Shown piece after piece: positions 1 through 8,752 of a stretch of DNA of 64,000 bases. Within the stretch, counting starts at the first letter, position 1. Each line of letters starts with the position of its first letter. Made by a program: the position numbers and the translations under genes. This stretch comes from Luteococcus japonicus. GTDB lineage: Bacteria > Actinomycetota > Actinomycetes > Propionibacteriales > Propionibacteriaceae. The stretch lies in the NCBI RefSeq assembly GCF_003752415.1, contig NZ_RKHG01000001.1, positions 1,798,001-1,862,000 on the forward strand, given 5' to 3'. The notes beneath the pieces are model-generated. The model did no database searches. It saw only the letters and a list, made by a program, of their open reading frames with translations, and was not told the origin of the DNA.

Positions 1-218
1 GGCCGATAGCCGTCGGCGGCATCGAAGGGGTGGCTGATGATCCCGGCCCGTGCCAGCGCCGGGTAGAAGCGGTTTCCGGGGCGGGCGAAATGGGCGCCCG
101 TCGCGGCGGTCCACAGCGACGGGTTGATGCCGCAGACCAGCAGGCGCAGGTCCTCAGGCAGCAGGTCGGGAACCTCACGGCCCGCGAAGGCCAGCAATTC
201 GTCCTTGCTCCATCCCAT
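1..218 (-). CDS. mug: G/U mismatch-specific DNA glycosylase (N-terminal part)
   Basis: This gene runs off the left edge, so only about 72 N-terminal residues are visible. The ATG at 218 starts MGWSKDELL. It is followed by LLVCGINPSLWTAATGAHF and then RPGNRFYPALARAGI. The GINPS motif and the PGNRFYPAL segment are hallmarks of the Mug branch of the uracil-DNA glycosylase superfamily, where the GINP loop forms the active site. Mug removes uracil or ethenocytosine opposite guanine in double-stranded DNA. A second ATG at 213 is in another frame and was not used. The C-terminal half, with the DNA-intercalating loop, is outside the window, so activity cannot be judged. Confidence 0.85.
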   Translation of the reverse strand, partial: MGWSKDELLAFAGREVPDLLPEDLRLLVCGINPSLWTAATGAHFARPGNRFYPALARAGIISHPFDAADGYR

Positions 219-385
219 GACAGGAAGCCTGCCAGAGGGGCGCAACCGGCACCGTCGCGGCGGCCCTTGGCCACGAATGGCCGAACGTCGAGCGGACTGC
301 GAGTGAACCACTGTCCAAGGGACCCGTGGCGGTCCTACGCTCGTGGCAGGACGGCGCAGCATGCGCCACGACGACGAGGTGAGAG

Positions 386-1108
386 ATGCCCCTGTACGGA
401 CCCCTGTTCAATGACTACGCGGAGAAGAACTCCGAGCACCAGTTCAGCCTGCAGAACAAGAAGCTGCTCAAGGTCGAGATGGGCTTCGGCCCGGTCTGGG
501 CACGCACCGGATCCATGGTGGCCTACCAGGGCAAGATCAACTTCACCAACAAGGGATCCGGCGGGATCGGCAAGTTCCTCAAGCAGGCTGCCACCGGCGA
601 GGGCGTGCAGCTGATGGAGTGCACCGGCAGCGGCGAGCTCTTCCTGGCCGAAGAGGCTGCCGACGTCCAGGTGATCTACCTGGAGAACGACACGATCAGC
701 GTCAATGGCGGCAATGTGCTGGCCTTCAGCCAGTCGATCCAGTGGGATGTGCGACGCATCCAGGCCCGTGGCGCGGCGATGACCGGCGGCCTGTACAACG
801 TGGTCCTGCAAGGCACCGGCTTCGTCGCCATCACCACCAAGGGTGAGCCGGTGGCCCTCGACGTCGCCCAGGCGCCGACCTTCGCCGACGCGCAGGCCGT
901 GGTGCTGTGGACCGGCGGCGTGCAGATGGACATCAAGATGGACACCGGCGGCCTGAAGTCGATGGTGCGTGGCGGCACCGGCGAGATGCTGCAGATGGCC
1001 TTCCGCGGTCAGGGCCACGTCGTGGTCCAGCCCTGCGAGAACGTCGTCGCCACACCCAATGGCAGTGGCGGGGCCGGCGGCATGCTCGGCGGCCTGCTCG
1101 ACGGGTAG
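386..1108 (+). CDS. AIM24 family protein
   Basis: This is a 240-residue soluble protein of the AIM24/TIGR00266 type. It is a beta-rich double-psi-barrel-like fold with repeated short strands such as VEMGFGPVWARTGSMVAYQG and GELFLAEEAADVQVIYL. The tail is glycine-rich (GSGGAGGMLGGLLDG). There is no signal peptide or membrane segment. A good ribosome binding site (GAGGTGAGAG) lies just before the ATG. Bacterial members have no settled biochemical role. The mitochondrial namesake shapes inner-membrane architecture, which cannot be transferred here. It appears to be a single-gene unit, running toward the convergent carbamoyltransferase gene 50 bases away. Confidence 0.85.
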   Translation: MPLYGPLFNDYAEKNSEHQFSLQNKKLLKVEMGFGPVWARTGSMVAYQGKINFTNKGSGGIGKFLKQAATGEGVQLMECTGSGELFLAEEAADVQVIYLENDTISVNGGNVLAFSQSIQWDVRRIQARGAAMTGGLYNVVLQGTGFVAITTKGEPVALDVAQAPTFADAQAVVLWTGGVQMDIKMDTGGLKSMVRGGTGEMLQMAFRGQGHVVVQPCENVVATPNGSGGAGGMLGGLLDG

Positions 1109-1161
1109 ACGACGGGTTCCGCCCGCCGCCATCCGATTCCCTACGCGGCCCTCCAGAGCTG

Positions 1162-2157
1162 TCAGTCCCCCAGCGTCGCCACCATGACGGCCTTGATGGT
1201 GTGCATCCGGTTCTCGGCCTGGTCGAAGACGACGGACTGCGGCCCCTCGAAGACCTCGTCGGTGACCTCGAGCGCCTCCATCCCGAACTGCTCGTGGACC
1301 TGGCGTCCGACGGTGGTCTCCAGGTCATGGAAGGCCGGCAGGCAGTGCAGGAACTTCGCCTCGGGGTTGCCGGTGGTGGCCATCACCTCGGCATTGACCT
1401 GGTAGGGCTTGAGCACCTCGATCCGATCGGCCCAGACGTCCTTGGACTCGCCCATGCTCACCCACACGTCGGTGGAGATGAAGTCACAGCCCGCGACGCC
1501 GGCGGCGACGTCGTCGGTGATGGTGATCCGGGCCCCGGTCTGCTCGGCGAGGCCGCGGGCCAGACCGACCACCCACTCCTCGGGCTGGTACTCGACGGGC
1601 GCGACGATCCGGATGTCCATGCCCACCAGGGCACCGGAGACGAGGCAGGAATTGCCCATGTTGTAGCGCGCATCACCCAGGTAGGCGTGCGCCACCTGGT
1701 CCAGGGGCTTGCTGCAGTGCTCACGCATGGTGAGCTGGTCGGCCAACATCTGGGTGGGGTGCCACTCGTTGGTCAGGCCATTCCAGACGGGGACGCCGGC
1801 CTTGGCGGCGAGCACCTCGACGCCGTCGGTGCCGAAACCGCGGTACTCAATCCCGTCGAACATCCGGCCCAGCACGCGGGCAGTGTCCGCCATCGACTCC
1901 TTGTGCCCGATCTGGCTTCCGGTGGGTTCGAGGTAGGTGGTGTGGGCGCCCTGGTCGAAGGCGGCCACCTCGAAGGAGCACCGGGTGCGGGTGGAGGTCT
2001 TCTCGAAGATCAGGGCGATGTTGCGGCCGATCAGGCGCTTGGTCTCCTGGCCGGCCTTCTTGTCCGCCTTGAGCTGGGCGGCAAGGTCCAGCAGCTCGGT
2101 CCATTCGGCGGGGGTGAAGTCCGATTCCTTGACGAAGTGGCGGCCCTTGAGGCTCAT
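1162..2157 (-). CDS. argF: Ornithine carbamoyltransferase
   Basis: This enzyme catalyses carbamoyl phosphate plus ornithine to citrulline. It is cytosolic, and the family is normally trimeric. The carbamoyl-phosphate loop STRTR lies at residues 55-59. HPTQ follows near 134, and the ornithine/catalytic HCLPAFHD motif near 270. The 331-residue length is typical. Two adjacent ATGs exist (2160 and 2157). I chose 2157 because the AGGGAG ribosome binding site is 5 bases from it and only 2 from the other. The sequence resembles the E. coli ArgF/ArgI type, which also includes catabolic ArcB enzymes. No arginine biosynthesis or arginine deiminase genes are nearby, so anabolic versus catabolic use is undecided. 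Confidence 0.93.
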   Translation of the reverse strand: MSLKGRHFVKESDFTPAEWTELLDLAAQLKADKKAGQETKRLIGRNIALIFEKTSTRTRCSFEVAAFDQGAHTTYLEPTGSQIGHKESMADTARVLGRMFDGIEYRGFGTDGVEVLAAKAGVPVWNGLTNEWHPTQMLADQLTMREHCSKPLDQVAHAYLGDARYNMGNSCLVSGALVGMDIRIVAPVEYQPEEWVVGLARGLAEQTGARITITDDVAAGVAGCDFISTDVWVSMGESKDVWADRIEVLKPYQVNAEVMATTGNPEAKFLHCLPAFHDLETTVGRQVHEQFGMEALEVTDEVFEGPQSVVFDQAENRMHTIKAVMVATLGD

Positions 2158-2257
2158 CATGGCTCCCTGTGCTCTGGTGCGGAAGCACACATCCTTTCAG
2201 CCCCGCGGTGCGAAGCGGAGGATGTCTCGTCGCGGGGTGCCGTGGCAGGGTTGAATC

Positions 2258-2722
2258 ATGAGCCAGCACATCCTGATGATCTGCCACGGCAACATCTGCC
2301 GCTCCCCGATGGCCGAACGGGTCGCCCGCGCCCACGCGGAGCGCGAGTGCCTCGACGTGACGATCACCTCCGCCGGGGTCAGCGCCGAGGAGGACGGCAA
2401 TCCCATCGACCGCCGGGCGGCCAGCGTCCTGCGGGAGGCCGGCTATGACGCCTCGAACCACCGGGCCCACCAGGTGACGGCGCTGGAGGTCCGGGAGGCG
2501 GACCTCGTGGTGGCAGCGGAGGAATACCACCTGGACCGGCTTCGACGCCTGGTCCCGGACGCGGAGAACCTGCACCTGTTCAGCGAGTTCGACCCCGAGG
2601 CCTCCACCGGCGACGGCCTGCCAGACCCCTGGTACGGCGGGATGGACGGCTTCCATGACACCCTGGCGGCCGTCGAGAGGGCAATGCCGGCGCTGATGGA
2701 GCGGGTACGGCAGAATTCCTGA
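2258..2722 (+). CDS. Low-molecular-weight protein tyrosine phosphatase
   Basis: This is a 154-residue cytosolic phosphatase. The P-loop CHGNICRS (C9 to S16) carries the catalytic cysteine C9 and the phosphate-binding arginine R15. The general acid sits in LPDPWYGG (D123). All three catalytic elements are present, so the enzyme should be active on phosphotyrosine or phosphoarginine. Family members in actinobacteria act on tyrosine kinases, exopolysaccharide machinery or stress regulators. No kinase or polysaccharide gene is adjacent, so the substrate is unknown. It is divergent from the carbamoyltransferase gene, with about 100 bases for both promoters. Confidence 0.92.
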   Translation: MSQHILMICHGNICRSPMAERVARAHAERECLDVTITSAGVSAEEDGNPIDRRAASVLREAGYDASNHRAHQVTALEVREADLVVAAEEYHLDRLRRLVPDAENLHLFSEFDPEASTGDGLPDPWYGGMDGFHDTLAAVERAMPALMERVRQNS

Positions 2723-2816
2723 GACCGCCCCTCACAGGGCCACCCGTCGCGTGGCTCGAGCGGACCCCTCGAGTGAGAGGATCGACGCACCGAAACGACA
2801 GACCCTCCGGAGAACC

Positions 2817-4733
2817 GTGTCCCAGCAAGCAATCGCCGAGCGTGGCCAGCACATTGGCCCGCGGTATGCCCTGGGGCGGGCCCGTCGGGACTCGACGACG
2901 ACCGCGCTACGGGTGCTCGGGCTCGCCTCGCTGGCGCTGACCCTGACCACCGAGACCGTCCCGCTGACCCTCGCCTTCGGTTCTGCCGAGTCGGAGGCCG
3001 GGCTCGGCCTCGCCCTCCTGCTCTCTTCCCAGCTGCTCGCCGGCGTGGCCCTGATGCTGCCACGCCACCACGTCGTCATCCCCTGGATCCTGCTGGCGCT
3101 GCTGGGAGGTGGGATCGCGGAGATGATGTCCCACACCGAGAACTTCCGCGCCGCCGAATACCTGCTTCCCGGCTACTGGCTGCTGCCGCTGATCTCCGTT
3201 GCGATGCGCTCCAAGAAGCGTCAGGTCTACGGCTCCTTCGCCCTGATCGGCGCGGCCGCGATGATGGTCGTGCAACAGGTGTACGTCGGCGTGCACAACT
3301 GGGTGGGAGTGGCGGATCATGTGTGGATCCTTCAGCCCACCATGCTGGTGCTGCTCTTCGGCGACGCCGTCATCTCCATCGACAGGGCCCGCGGCGAGGC
3401 GGTCGAACGCAGCCTGACCGCACAGCAGGAGCAGGAAGAACAACAAGGTCTGGACCAGGGCCGGCGCGAGGCGGACCGGATCCTGAACGAGCACGTCCTG
3501 CGCGCCCTGGCGTTGGTGGGAGGTCCGGGGTCGACCCGGCGCATCATCGAGGAATTGCGCGGCGCCTGGGCCACCGTCGAGGTGGCGGACTCCCGTCGAC
3601 GCACCACGCGGCTGGAACGCCAACTCAGGCTGGACCGCCGCCTCCGCGACGCAGGAGTCGTCGTCGAGGGTGAGACCGCCCCCATCCCGATGGCCTTGGC
3701 CCGCGCCTTCTGCGATGCCGTGGCTGCCGCCGTCGCCCCGCGGGACACCGTGGCAGGCGGGCCGGCGATCAGGGCGGTGGTGAGCGAGGTGGAGGACCTT
3801 CGACGGGTACAGCTCACGCTCCCGCGCAGCCCCGGACATCGGGGAGCCGATCGCGGCTTCGACCTGGGGGAGGTCCAGCAACGGATGTCCGAGGTGGGAG
3901 GCCAGGCCGAGGCCACACCGGCTGCGGGTGGCGGTCACGTCATCGACCTGCGCTGGCCACGTCAGGTCCCCGGGGCACCGGCCGCCGCCTGGAATGCGGC
4001 CCCCGACCGCCTGGTGCGCAGGAAGCTGACCCGCACCGCCTGGCCCACGCTGATCACCGGGCTGTTGATGACCCTGATGGCCAATACCGAGACCATCCGC
4101 CCCGCCGTCGGGCTGACCGCCGGCCTCCTCGCCTTCCTCGTCGGAGGAGTCACGGCCGCCCTGCTGCGCCGGCATCGGATCGGCCGGGCCGGAATGGCCG
4201 GGGTCTCCCTGCTGGCGCTGTCCGTCTGGGCGCTGAACCTGTGGCTGGTGCCCGCGCCACCGGAGATCGACTACCCGTTCTGGCTGGGCTGGTCCGCCTC
4301 GGCCCTGATCCACCTCGTCGTGCTGTCCGAGACCATCTCCGTAGGGCTCTTCCTGGCGGTGTTCTGGACGGTGATCCAGATCGGCGGCATTGCCCTGCGC
4401 TATGGCAGCTGGACCGAGGTCTGGTGGCACAGCTTCCTGGTGATCACCGGTGGGGGGGACGTCATCATCACCCTGCTCGTGCTCTGGGTGGCGCGGACCG
4501 CGGCCGCCCAGGAGGCCGAGGCGAAGGCCATCGCGACCAGCTTGCGGGCGGCCACGACGAGACTGCAGATGACCTCCGACGTGCAACGTCACTGGAGCCG
4601 CGTGGTGACGCAGGAGGCCCTGCCCCTGCTGGACGGCATCGCAGCGGGTGAGCTGGACCCCGATGACCCGCAGGTGCAGGCCCGGGCGCGCGCCGTGGAA
4701 CGAGTACTGCGGGCGGAGCGGGCGAGCGCCTGA
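2817..4733 (+). CDS. Membrane protein with a degenerate histidine-kinase core
   Basis: About 638 residues start at a GTG with a GGAG site 4 bases upstream; an in-frame GTG at 2751 has no such site. The N-terminal part has about four to five membrane segments. A charged helical stretch follows, then a second block of hydrophobic segments in the C-terminal third. The middle resembles a NarL-type sensor kinase. RILNEHVLRALALV matches the usual LHDxVL dimerisation box, but the phosphoacceptor histidine is asparagine (N224). GFDLGEVQQRMSEVGG with GGGHVIDLRWP resembles the end of an HATPase_c domain whose G1 and G2 boxes are largely lost. No response regulator is adjacent. It is probably a pseudokinase or scaffold. 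Confidence 0.6.
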   Translation: MSQQAIAERGQHIGPRYALGRARRDSTTTALRVLGLASLALTLTTETVPLTLAFGSAESEAGLGLALLLSSQLLAGVALMLPRHHVVIPWILLALLGGGIAEMMSHTENFRAAEYLLPGYWLLPLISVAMRSKKRQVYGSFALIGAAAMMVVQQVYVGVHNWVGVADHVWILQPTMLVLLFGDAVISIDRARGEAVERSLTAQQEQEEQQGLDQGRREADRILNEHVLRALALVGGPGSTRRIIEELRGAWATVEVADSRRRTTRLERQLRLDRRLRDAGVVVEGETAPIPMALARAFCDAVAAAVAPRDTVAGGPAIRAVVSEVEDLRRVQLTLPRSPGHRGADRGFDLGEVQQRMSEVGGQAEATPAAGGGHVIDLRWPRQVPGAPAAAWNAAPDRLVRRKLTRTAWPTLITGLLMTLMANTETIRPAVGLTAGLLAFLVGGVTAALLRRHRIGRAGMAGVSLLALSVWALNLWLVPAPPEIDYPFWLGWSASALIHLVVLSETISVGLFLAVFWTVIQIGGIALRYGSWTEVWWHSFLVITGGGDVIITLLVLWVARTAAAQEAEAKAIATSLRAATTRLQMTSDVQRHWSRVVTQEALPLLDGIAAGELDPDDPQVQARARAVERVLRAERASA

Positions 4734-4767
4734 GACAGGTGGGGTGGGCGGCACCGCCAGCGCTGAC

Positions 4768-4773
4768 TAGGCT
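4768..4773 (+). promoter_or_regulatory. -10 box TAGGCT of a probably leaderless mRNA
   Basis: TAGGCT lies 6 bases before the ATG of the S51 peptidase gene, and no purine-rich ribosome binding site fits between. A start of transcription at or next to the ATG would give a leaderless mRNA, which is common in actinobacteria. No clear -35 box was found. Confidence 0.45.
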
Positions 4774-4779
4774 TGGGCC

Positions 4780-5997
4780 ATGACCATCTACCTCGTCGGC
4801 GGCGGCCCGGCCGACTCCCTCTCCTCGGTCCATGACCAGTTCGTCGCCTCGGCAAAGAAGCGCGGCACCAGGATCGCGGTCGCCCTGCTGGGCACCGAGG
4901 AGGAGACCGGCGGCCAGCTGGCCAGCTACGCCGATCCCCTGCGCGCCCGGTGGCCGGAGGCGGAGATCGTGCCCATCTGGCTGGATGACGAACCCGACGC
5001 TGCGCAGAACCAGACCGTCTGGCCGCAGGACCCGGAGGAGCTGGCCGGCATGGTGGTGGCCGGGGGGTGGACCCCCGGCTACCTCGAGGCGCTGCGTCCG
5101 CACCGTGAGGTGATCGCCAAGCTGGTCCGCCGCGGCGTTCCCTACATGGGCTTCTCCGCGGGCGCGATGGTGGTGGGAAAGCGAGCCATCGTCGGCGGCT
5201 GGCGTTTCCGGGGCCGTCAGATCATCCCCGAGGTGTGGGGCGAGGGCGTCGAGGAGTTCGAGATGCGCGACGGCCTGGCCCTGATCGGCCCCACCGTCGA
5301 CGTGCATGCCGATGTCGCCGGGCTGGGTGCTGGCCTGGCCGCCCTGGAGAAGGGCGAGGTGACCACCGTCGTGTCCATCGACGAGCAGACCTGCCTGGTG
5401 ATCGACCCGGTCAGTGGGCACACGCTCGTCGAGGGTGGCCAGCGGATCCACTGGCTGACCAAGGAGGGCACGGCCATCGTCGTGCGTCACGAGTCGTCGG
5501 CCGCGGAGCAGGAGCGCCACAAGGAGTACCTGCCGCGTGAGCGGGAGGCGGCCGAGCGTGAGGCGGCCGCCCGTCAGGCCGAGCTGGAGCGCCTGGCGGC
5601 GATCAAGGCGGAGCGGGAGCGGGAGCTGGCCGCCGAGCGTGCCGAGCGGCAGCGGGTGCTGGCCGAGCAGCGCGAACAGGAGAAGGCGCGGCTGGAGGCC
5701 GAGCAGGAGGAACGTCGACGCCGGCAGGCCGCACGTCAGCGGATCGCCGACGAGAAGGCGGCGGCCGCCAAGGCCGCCGCGGCCGAGGAGGAGGAGCGTC
5801 GCCGCCACGAGAAGCACGAGCAGCGCATCGCCGAGACAGCTCGTCGCAAGCTGGCCGCGGACAAGCGCTTCCTGCCGAAGACCGAGGAGGCTGCCCAGGA
5901 ACCTGCCACCGAGCAGCCCCTCGAGCTCGCCGAGGTGGCGCGCACCAAGGCAGCGGGAGACAAGCGGCTCACCACCGGGCCGGCCCCCACGGAGTGA
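4780..5997 (+). CDS. S51-family peptidase (cyanophycinase-like) with long charged helical tail
   Basis: This is a 405-residue protein in two parts. Residues 1 to about 230 form a class-I glutamine-amidotransferase-like S51 domain. MTIYLVGGGP opens it, VVAGGWTPGYLEAL is the second glycine loop, and the nucleophile elbow is GFSAGAM with S126. From about residue 235 onward the chain is almost entirely Ala, Glu, Arg, Lys and Gln, and should form a long helix or coiled coil. Typical S51 enzymes (cyanophycinase, dipeptidase E) stop at about 230-290 residues, so the tail is an addition. No cyanophycin synthetase is nearby. The stop overlaps the start of the next gene by GTGA. Confidence 0.75.
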   Translation: MTIYLVGGGPADSLSSVHDQFVASAKKRGTRIAVALLGTEEETGGQLASYADPLRARWPEAEIVPIWLDDEPDAAQNQTVWPQDPEELAGMVVAGGWTPGYLEALRPHREVIAKLVRRGVPYMGFSAGAMVVGKRAIVGGWRFRGRQIIPEVWGEGVEEFEMRDGLALIGPTVDVHADVAGLGAGLAALEKGEVTTVVSIDEQTCLVIDPVSGHTLVEGGQRIHWLTKEGTAIVVRHESSAAEQERHKEYLPREREAAEREAAARQAELERLAAIKAERERELAAERAERQRVLAEQREQEKARLEAEQEERRRRQAARQRIADEKAAAAKAAAAEEEERRRHEKHEQRIAETARRKLAADKRFLPKTEEAAQEPATEQPLELAEVARTKAAGDKRLTTGPAPTE

Positions 5998-7214
5998 ACC
6001 AACCGACCGGCCCGGCACCGCTGGCCCCGGGAGATGACGCCTACCGTCGCACGACGGTGGCGCTCTTCCTGGCCGGGCTGGTCACCTTCGCCGCGCTGTA
6101 CTGCACACAGCCGCTGCTGCCCCTGCTGGGCCAGGTCTTCCACGTCTCCCCCGCGGAGACCGCGCTGAGCGTGTCCGCGACGACCATCACGCTTGGTCTC
6201 GCACTGCTCTTCCTGGGCCCCATCTCGGACGCCTTCGGCCGGACCAACATCATGCTGGCCAGTCTCTTCGCCAGCGGGCTGGTCACCCTTGCCGTTGCCG
6301 CCAGCCCGTCCTGGCCGGTGCTGCTGGTGCTGAGGGCCGCGTTGGGCATCTGCGTGGCGGGGCTGCCCGCCGTCGCCGTGGCCTATCTGCGGGAGGAGAT
6401 CTCCCCCGGAGCAGCCGGGCGGGCCACGGGCCTCTACATCGGTGGCACGGCGCTGGGCGGCATGGCCGGCCGCCTGCTCAGCGGGGCCCTGGCGGACCTC
6501 TTCGGCTGGCGCTGGGCCATCGCCGGGATCGGCCTGCTGGCACTGGCCTGCGCCGTGGTGGTGCACCGGCTGTTGCCGCGCAGCCGCTTCTTCGTCGCCC
6601 AACCCTTGTCCCCCGCCGAGCTGACCGCCAAGACGCTGCGCCTGCTGCGCGATCCGGTGCAGTTGGCCCTGATGACCCTGTCCTTCTGCGCGATGGGTGC
6701 CTTCGTCGCCGGGTTCAACGCGATGGGCTTCCGGCTGGAGGCCCCGCCCTACCGCCTCGGGGTGGGGTTGGCGGGGACGGTCTTCCTGGTCTACGCCTTC
6801 GGCTCGTGGAGCTCGGCCCGGGCGGGACGTTTCGCGGAGGGGCATGGCCCCGCGAAGGTGGCGCTGGGTGGCCTGGCGCTGCAGCTGGCGGGAATCTGCG
6901 TGACGGCTGCGGAGACCCTGCCGCTGGTGGTGCTGGGTCTGGCGCTGACCACGATCGGCTTCTTCGCCGCCCACGGCGTGGCCAGCGGATGGGTGGCCGC
7001 CCATGCCGCCCGGCAGGGGCTGGGGACGGGCCAGGCGGCGTCCCTGTACCTGTTCGCCTACTACCTGGGCAGCTCGGTGGCGGGGACCGCGGCAGGGTGG
7101 GCGTGGAGCGGTTGGCGGTGGCCGGGCGTGACGCTGCTCACCGCAGCACTCGTCGTGGCCGCCCTGCTGGTGGTGCGTCTGGCGGGCCGCTGGGAAGAGC
7201 CCTCTCAGGGCTGA
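5994..7214 (+). CDS. MFS transporter (YnfM/arabinose-efflux type)
   Basis: This is a 406-residue inner-membrane protein with about twelve hydrophobic helices. The loop-2/3 motif appears as GPISDAFGRTN and marks the major facilitator superfamily. The N-terminal TFAALYCTQPLLPLLGQVF segment resembles YnfM and other small-molecule exporters. The GTG start overlaps the S51 peptidase stop codon, so the two genes are translationally coupled and may share a role. The substrate cannot be read from sequence. The end converges with torD, overlapping it by 10 bases. Confidence 0.85.
   Translation: MNQPTGPAPLAPGDDAYRRTTVALFLAGLVTFAALYCTQPLLPLLGQVFHVSPAETALSVSATTITLGLALLFLGPISDAFGRTNIMLASLFASGLVTLAVAASPSWPVLLVLRAALGICVAGLPAVAVAYLREEISPGAAGRATGLYIGGTALGGMAGRLLSGALADLFGWRWAIAGIGLLALACAVVVHRLLPRSRFFVAQPLSPAELTAKTLRLLRDPVQLALMTLSFCAMGAFVAGFNAMGFRLEAPPYRLGVGLAGTVFLVYAFGSWSSARAGRFAEGHGPAKVALGGLALQLAGICVTAAETLPLVVLGLALTTIGFFAAHGVASGWVAAHAARQGLGTGQAASLYLFAYYLGSSVAGTAAGWAWSGWRWPGVTLLTAALVVAALLVVRLAGRWEEPSQG
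7198..7212. terminator. Short hairpin at convergent gene ends
   Basis: AGCCCT-CTC-AGGGCT forms a 6-bp stem with a 3-base loop exactly where the MFS and torD stop codons overlap. No T-run follows on either side. It may help end both transcripts, but it is short. Confidence 0.35.
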
Positions 7215-7840
7215 GCGCCGGCCCCCAGCTGGACGAGGGTGTCCACCCCCAGCAGGGCCAGGCCGTGGTGGAAGTGGGTCCCTGCGTCGCGGCCCAGCGC
7301 ATCGAAGAAGTTGGGCCCCCACTGGAGCAGGTGCTCGGCAAGGAAACGCTCCCGCCCCGACGCCAACCGCGTGCGCTCCTGGTCCGTGGTGGCATCGAGC
7401 CAGCGTTCGGACAGTTTCGCGACGAATTCCAGCTCCAGCGACAGGTGGTCATCGGGAGCCCGGTTGAGGTGGGGTGCCGCAAGACCGAATTCCGCATAGG
7501 CGGCGCGGACCTCCAATGTCTGTTCGTCGAAGAGCAGGCCCTCGACGGAGCGATGGACGGACTCGTACGGGTGGACGGCCACCCGTCCCGGGCCCCCGAC
7601 CAGCCGGGCGTGGTCGGCAGCCACGGCGTCCGCATCCTCACCCACCTCCGCGGAGCGCGCCCACAGGTCGAGCCCGGCACGGCACACCTCGGTGCGCTCC
7701 ATCGGCCACCCCTCCAGCCACTCGGCCGAACGGATCCGGTCCAGCACCTCGGCCTTCGCAGGGGCCGAGACGAAGGTGGCCAGGACGCGCAGGGCAGCGG
7801 CGCTGCGGGCCATGCCCTCCTCGTCGGTCTCGACGCTCAT
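7205..7840 (-). CDS. TorD/DmsD-family molybdoenzyme chaperone
   Basis: This is a 211-residue all-helical cytosolic chaperone. Family signatures visible are HPYESVHRS near the middle and PDDHLSLELEFVAKL, the conserved region of TorD/DmsD proteins. Such chaperones bind the twin-arginine leader of the catalytic subunit and hold it for cofactor insertion. Its ATG overlaps the dmsC stop by 4 bases, making it the last gene of the dmsABC operon. It therefore almost certainly serves the DmsA encoded upstream. Confidence 0.85.
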   Translation of the reverse strand: MSVETDEEGMARSAAALRVLATFVSAPAKAEVLDRIRSAEWLEGWPMERTEVCRAGLDLWARSAEVGEDADAVAADHARLVGGPGRVAVHPYESVHRSVEGLLFDEQTLEVRAAYAEFGLAAPHLNRAPDDHLSLELEFVAKLSERWLDATTDQERTRLASGRERFLAEHLLQWGPNFFDALGRDAGTHFHHGLALLGVDTLVQLGAGAQP

Positions 7841-8751
7841 GTGCCCACCCGCACCATCGAGCCGTAGAACATCAGGCGGCCGATGAACTCACCGACGAAG
7901 GCCAGGGCGAAGGCGACCACGCCCAGGGCCGGCAGGTAGCGGTAGCTGTCCACCCGAGCCACCAGCTTGAACAGCAGGTAGGCCAGGCAGAGCAGGGCCG
8001 CGGCCAGCAGCAGGGCCTGCGCCGTGCGCCATCCGCCCAGTTCACCGCCCAGGATCTCCAACGAACGACGTGCCGCCGGCGACGGGTGCCCGCCGAGGAA
8101 GGCGTAGTAGCTGACCCGCTCGAAGAAGCGCACCGCAATCAGCACCACACCAGCCAGGGAGATGGCCCGCACGGTCTGGGTGAGCAGGGCGTCGGCGTCC
8201 GGATCCGGCTCGGAGCGGCCGCGACGGATCCGGTAGACCACCAGCAGTGCGGCGGCCACAGCCAACCCGCCCAGCAGCAGCGTGGTGATGTAGAAGGCGA
8301 TCGGGGTGTGCACGGTCGCCCAGGCGGGGACGGTGCGCAGCGAGTAGACCTTGCTGATGGCAAAGACCAGGAAGAAACCCACCAGGGCCGTCAACCCGGC
8401 CAGCACCTGACGCAGGCGGTGGTTGAGCAGCTTGAACCACTGGCAGATGGCGAAGGCGGCGCCCAGTGCCGCGAAGGCCATCCCGAAGACGATCTCACGC
8501 GAGAGCCAGCTGGAGCCCAGGTGCAGCAGGGCATTCGGGGCGCGCAGCGGTTTGCCCAGGTGCATCGTGGAGGCGGCCAGCCCCAGCACCAGCAACGGGC
8601 CGATCGCGTACAGCGCCGGATCGGTCACCTTGTCCATCGTCTTCTGCGGCACCTTCAGGCCCGCCAGGTGGATGATGCCGAGCACGATGAAGGAGCCCAC
8701 CGACATCTGGGCGCAGATGGTGAAGATCACCAGCGGAAGTTCATGCCACAT
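7837..8751 (-). CDS. dmsC: DMSO reductase membrane anchor subunit
   Basis: This is a 304-residue polytopic membrane protein with about eight hydrophobic helices. The N-terminus MWHELPLVIFTICAQMSVG and the downstream ASTMHLGKPLRA with the following leucine-rich helix match DmsC proteins. The family anchors DmsAB and passes electrons from menaquinol to the iron-sulfur subunit without its own heme. It sits 1 base after dmsB and overlaps torD by 4, so the four genes are one operon. Confidence 0.9.
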   Translation of the reverse strand: MWHELPLVIFTICAQMSVGSFIVLGIIHLAGLKVPQKTMDKVTDPALYAIGPLLVLGLAASTMHLGKPLRAPNALLHLGSSWLSREIVFGMAFAALGAAFAICQWFKLLNHRLRQVLAGLTALVGFFLVFAISKVYSLRTVPAWATVHTPIAFYITTLLLGGLAVAAALLVVYRIRRGRSEPDPDADALLTQTVRAISLAGVVLIAVRFFERVSYYAFLGGHPSPAARRSLEILGGELGGWRTAQALLLAAALLCLAYLLFKLVARVDSYRYLPALGVVAFALAFVGEFIGRLMFYGSMVRVGT

Positions 8752-8752
8752 G

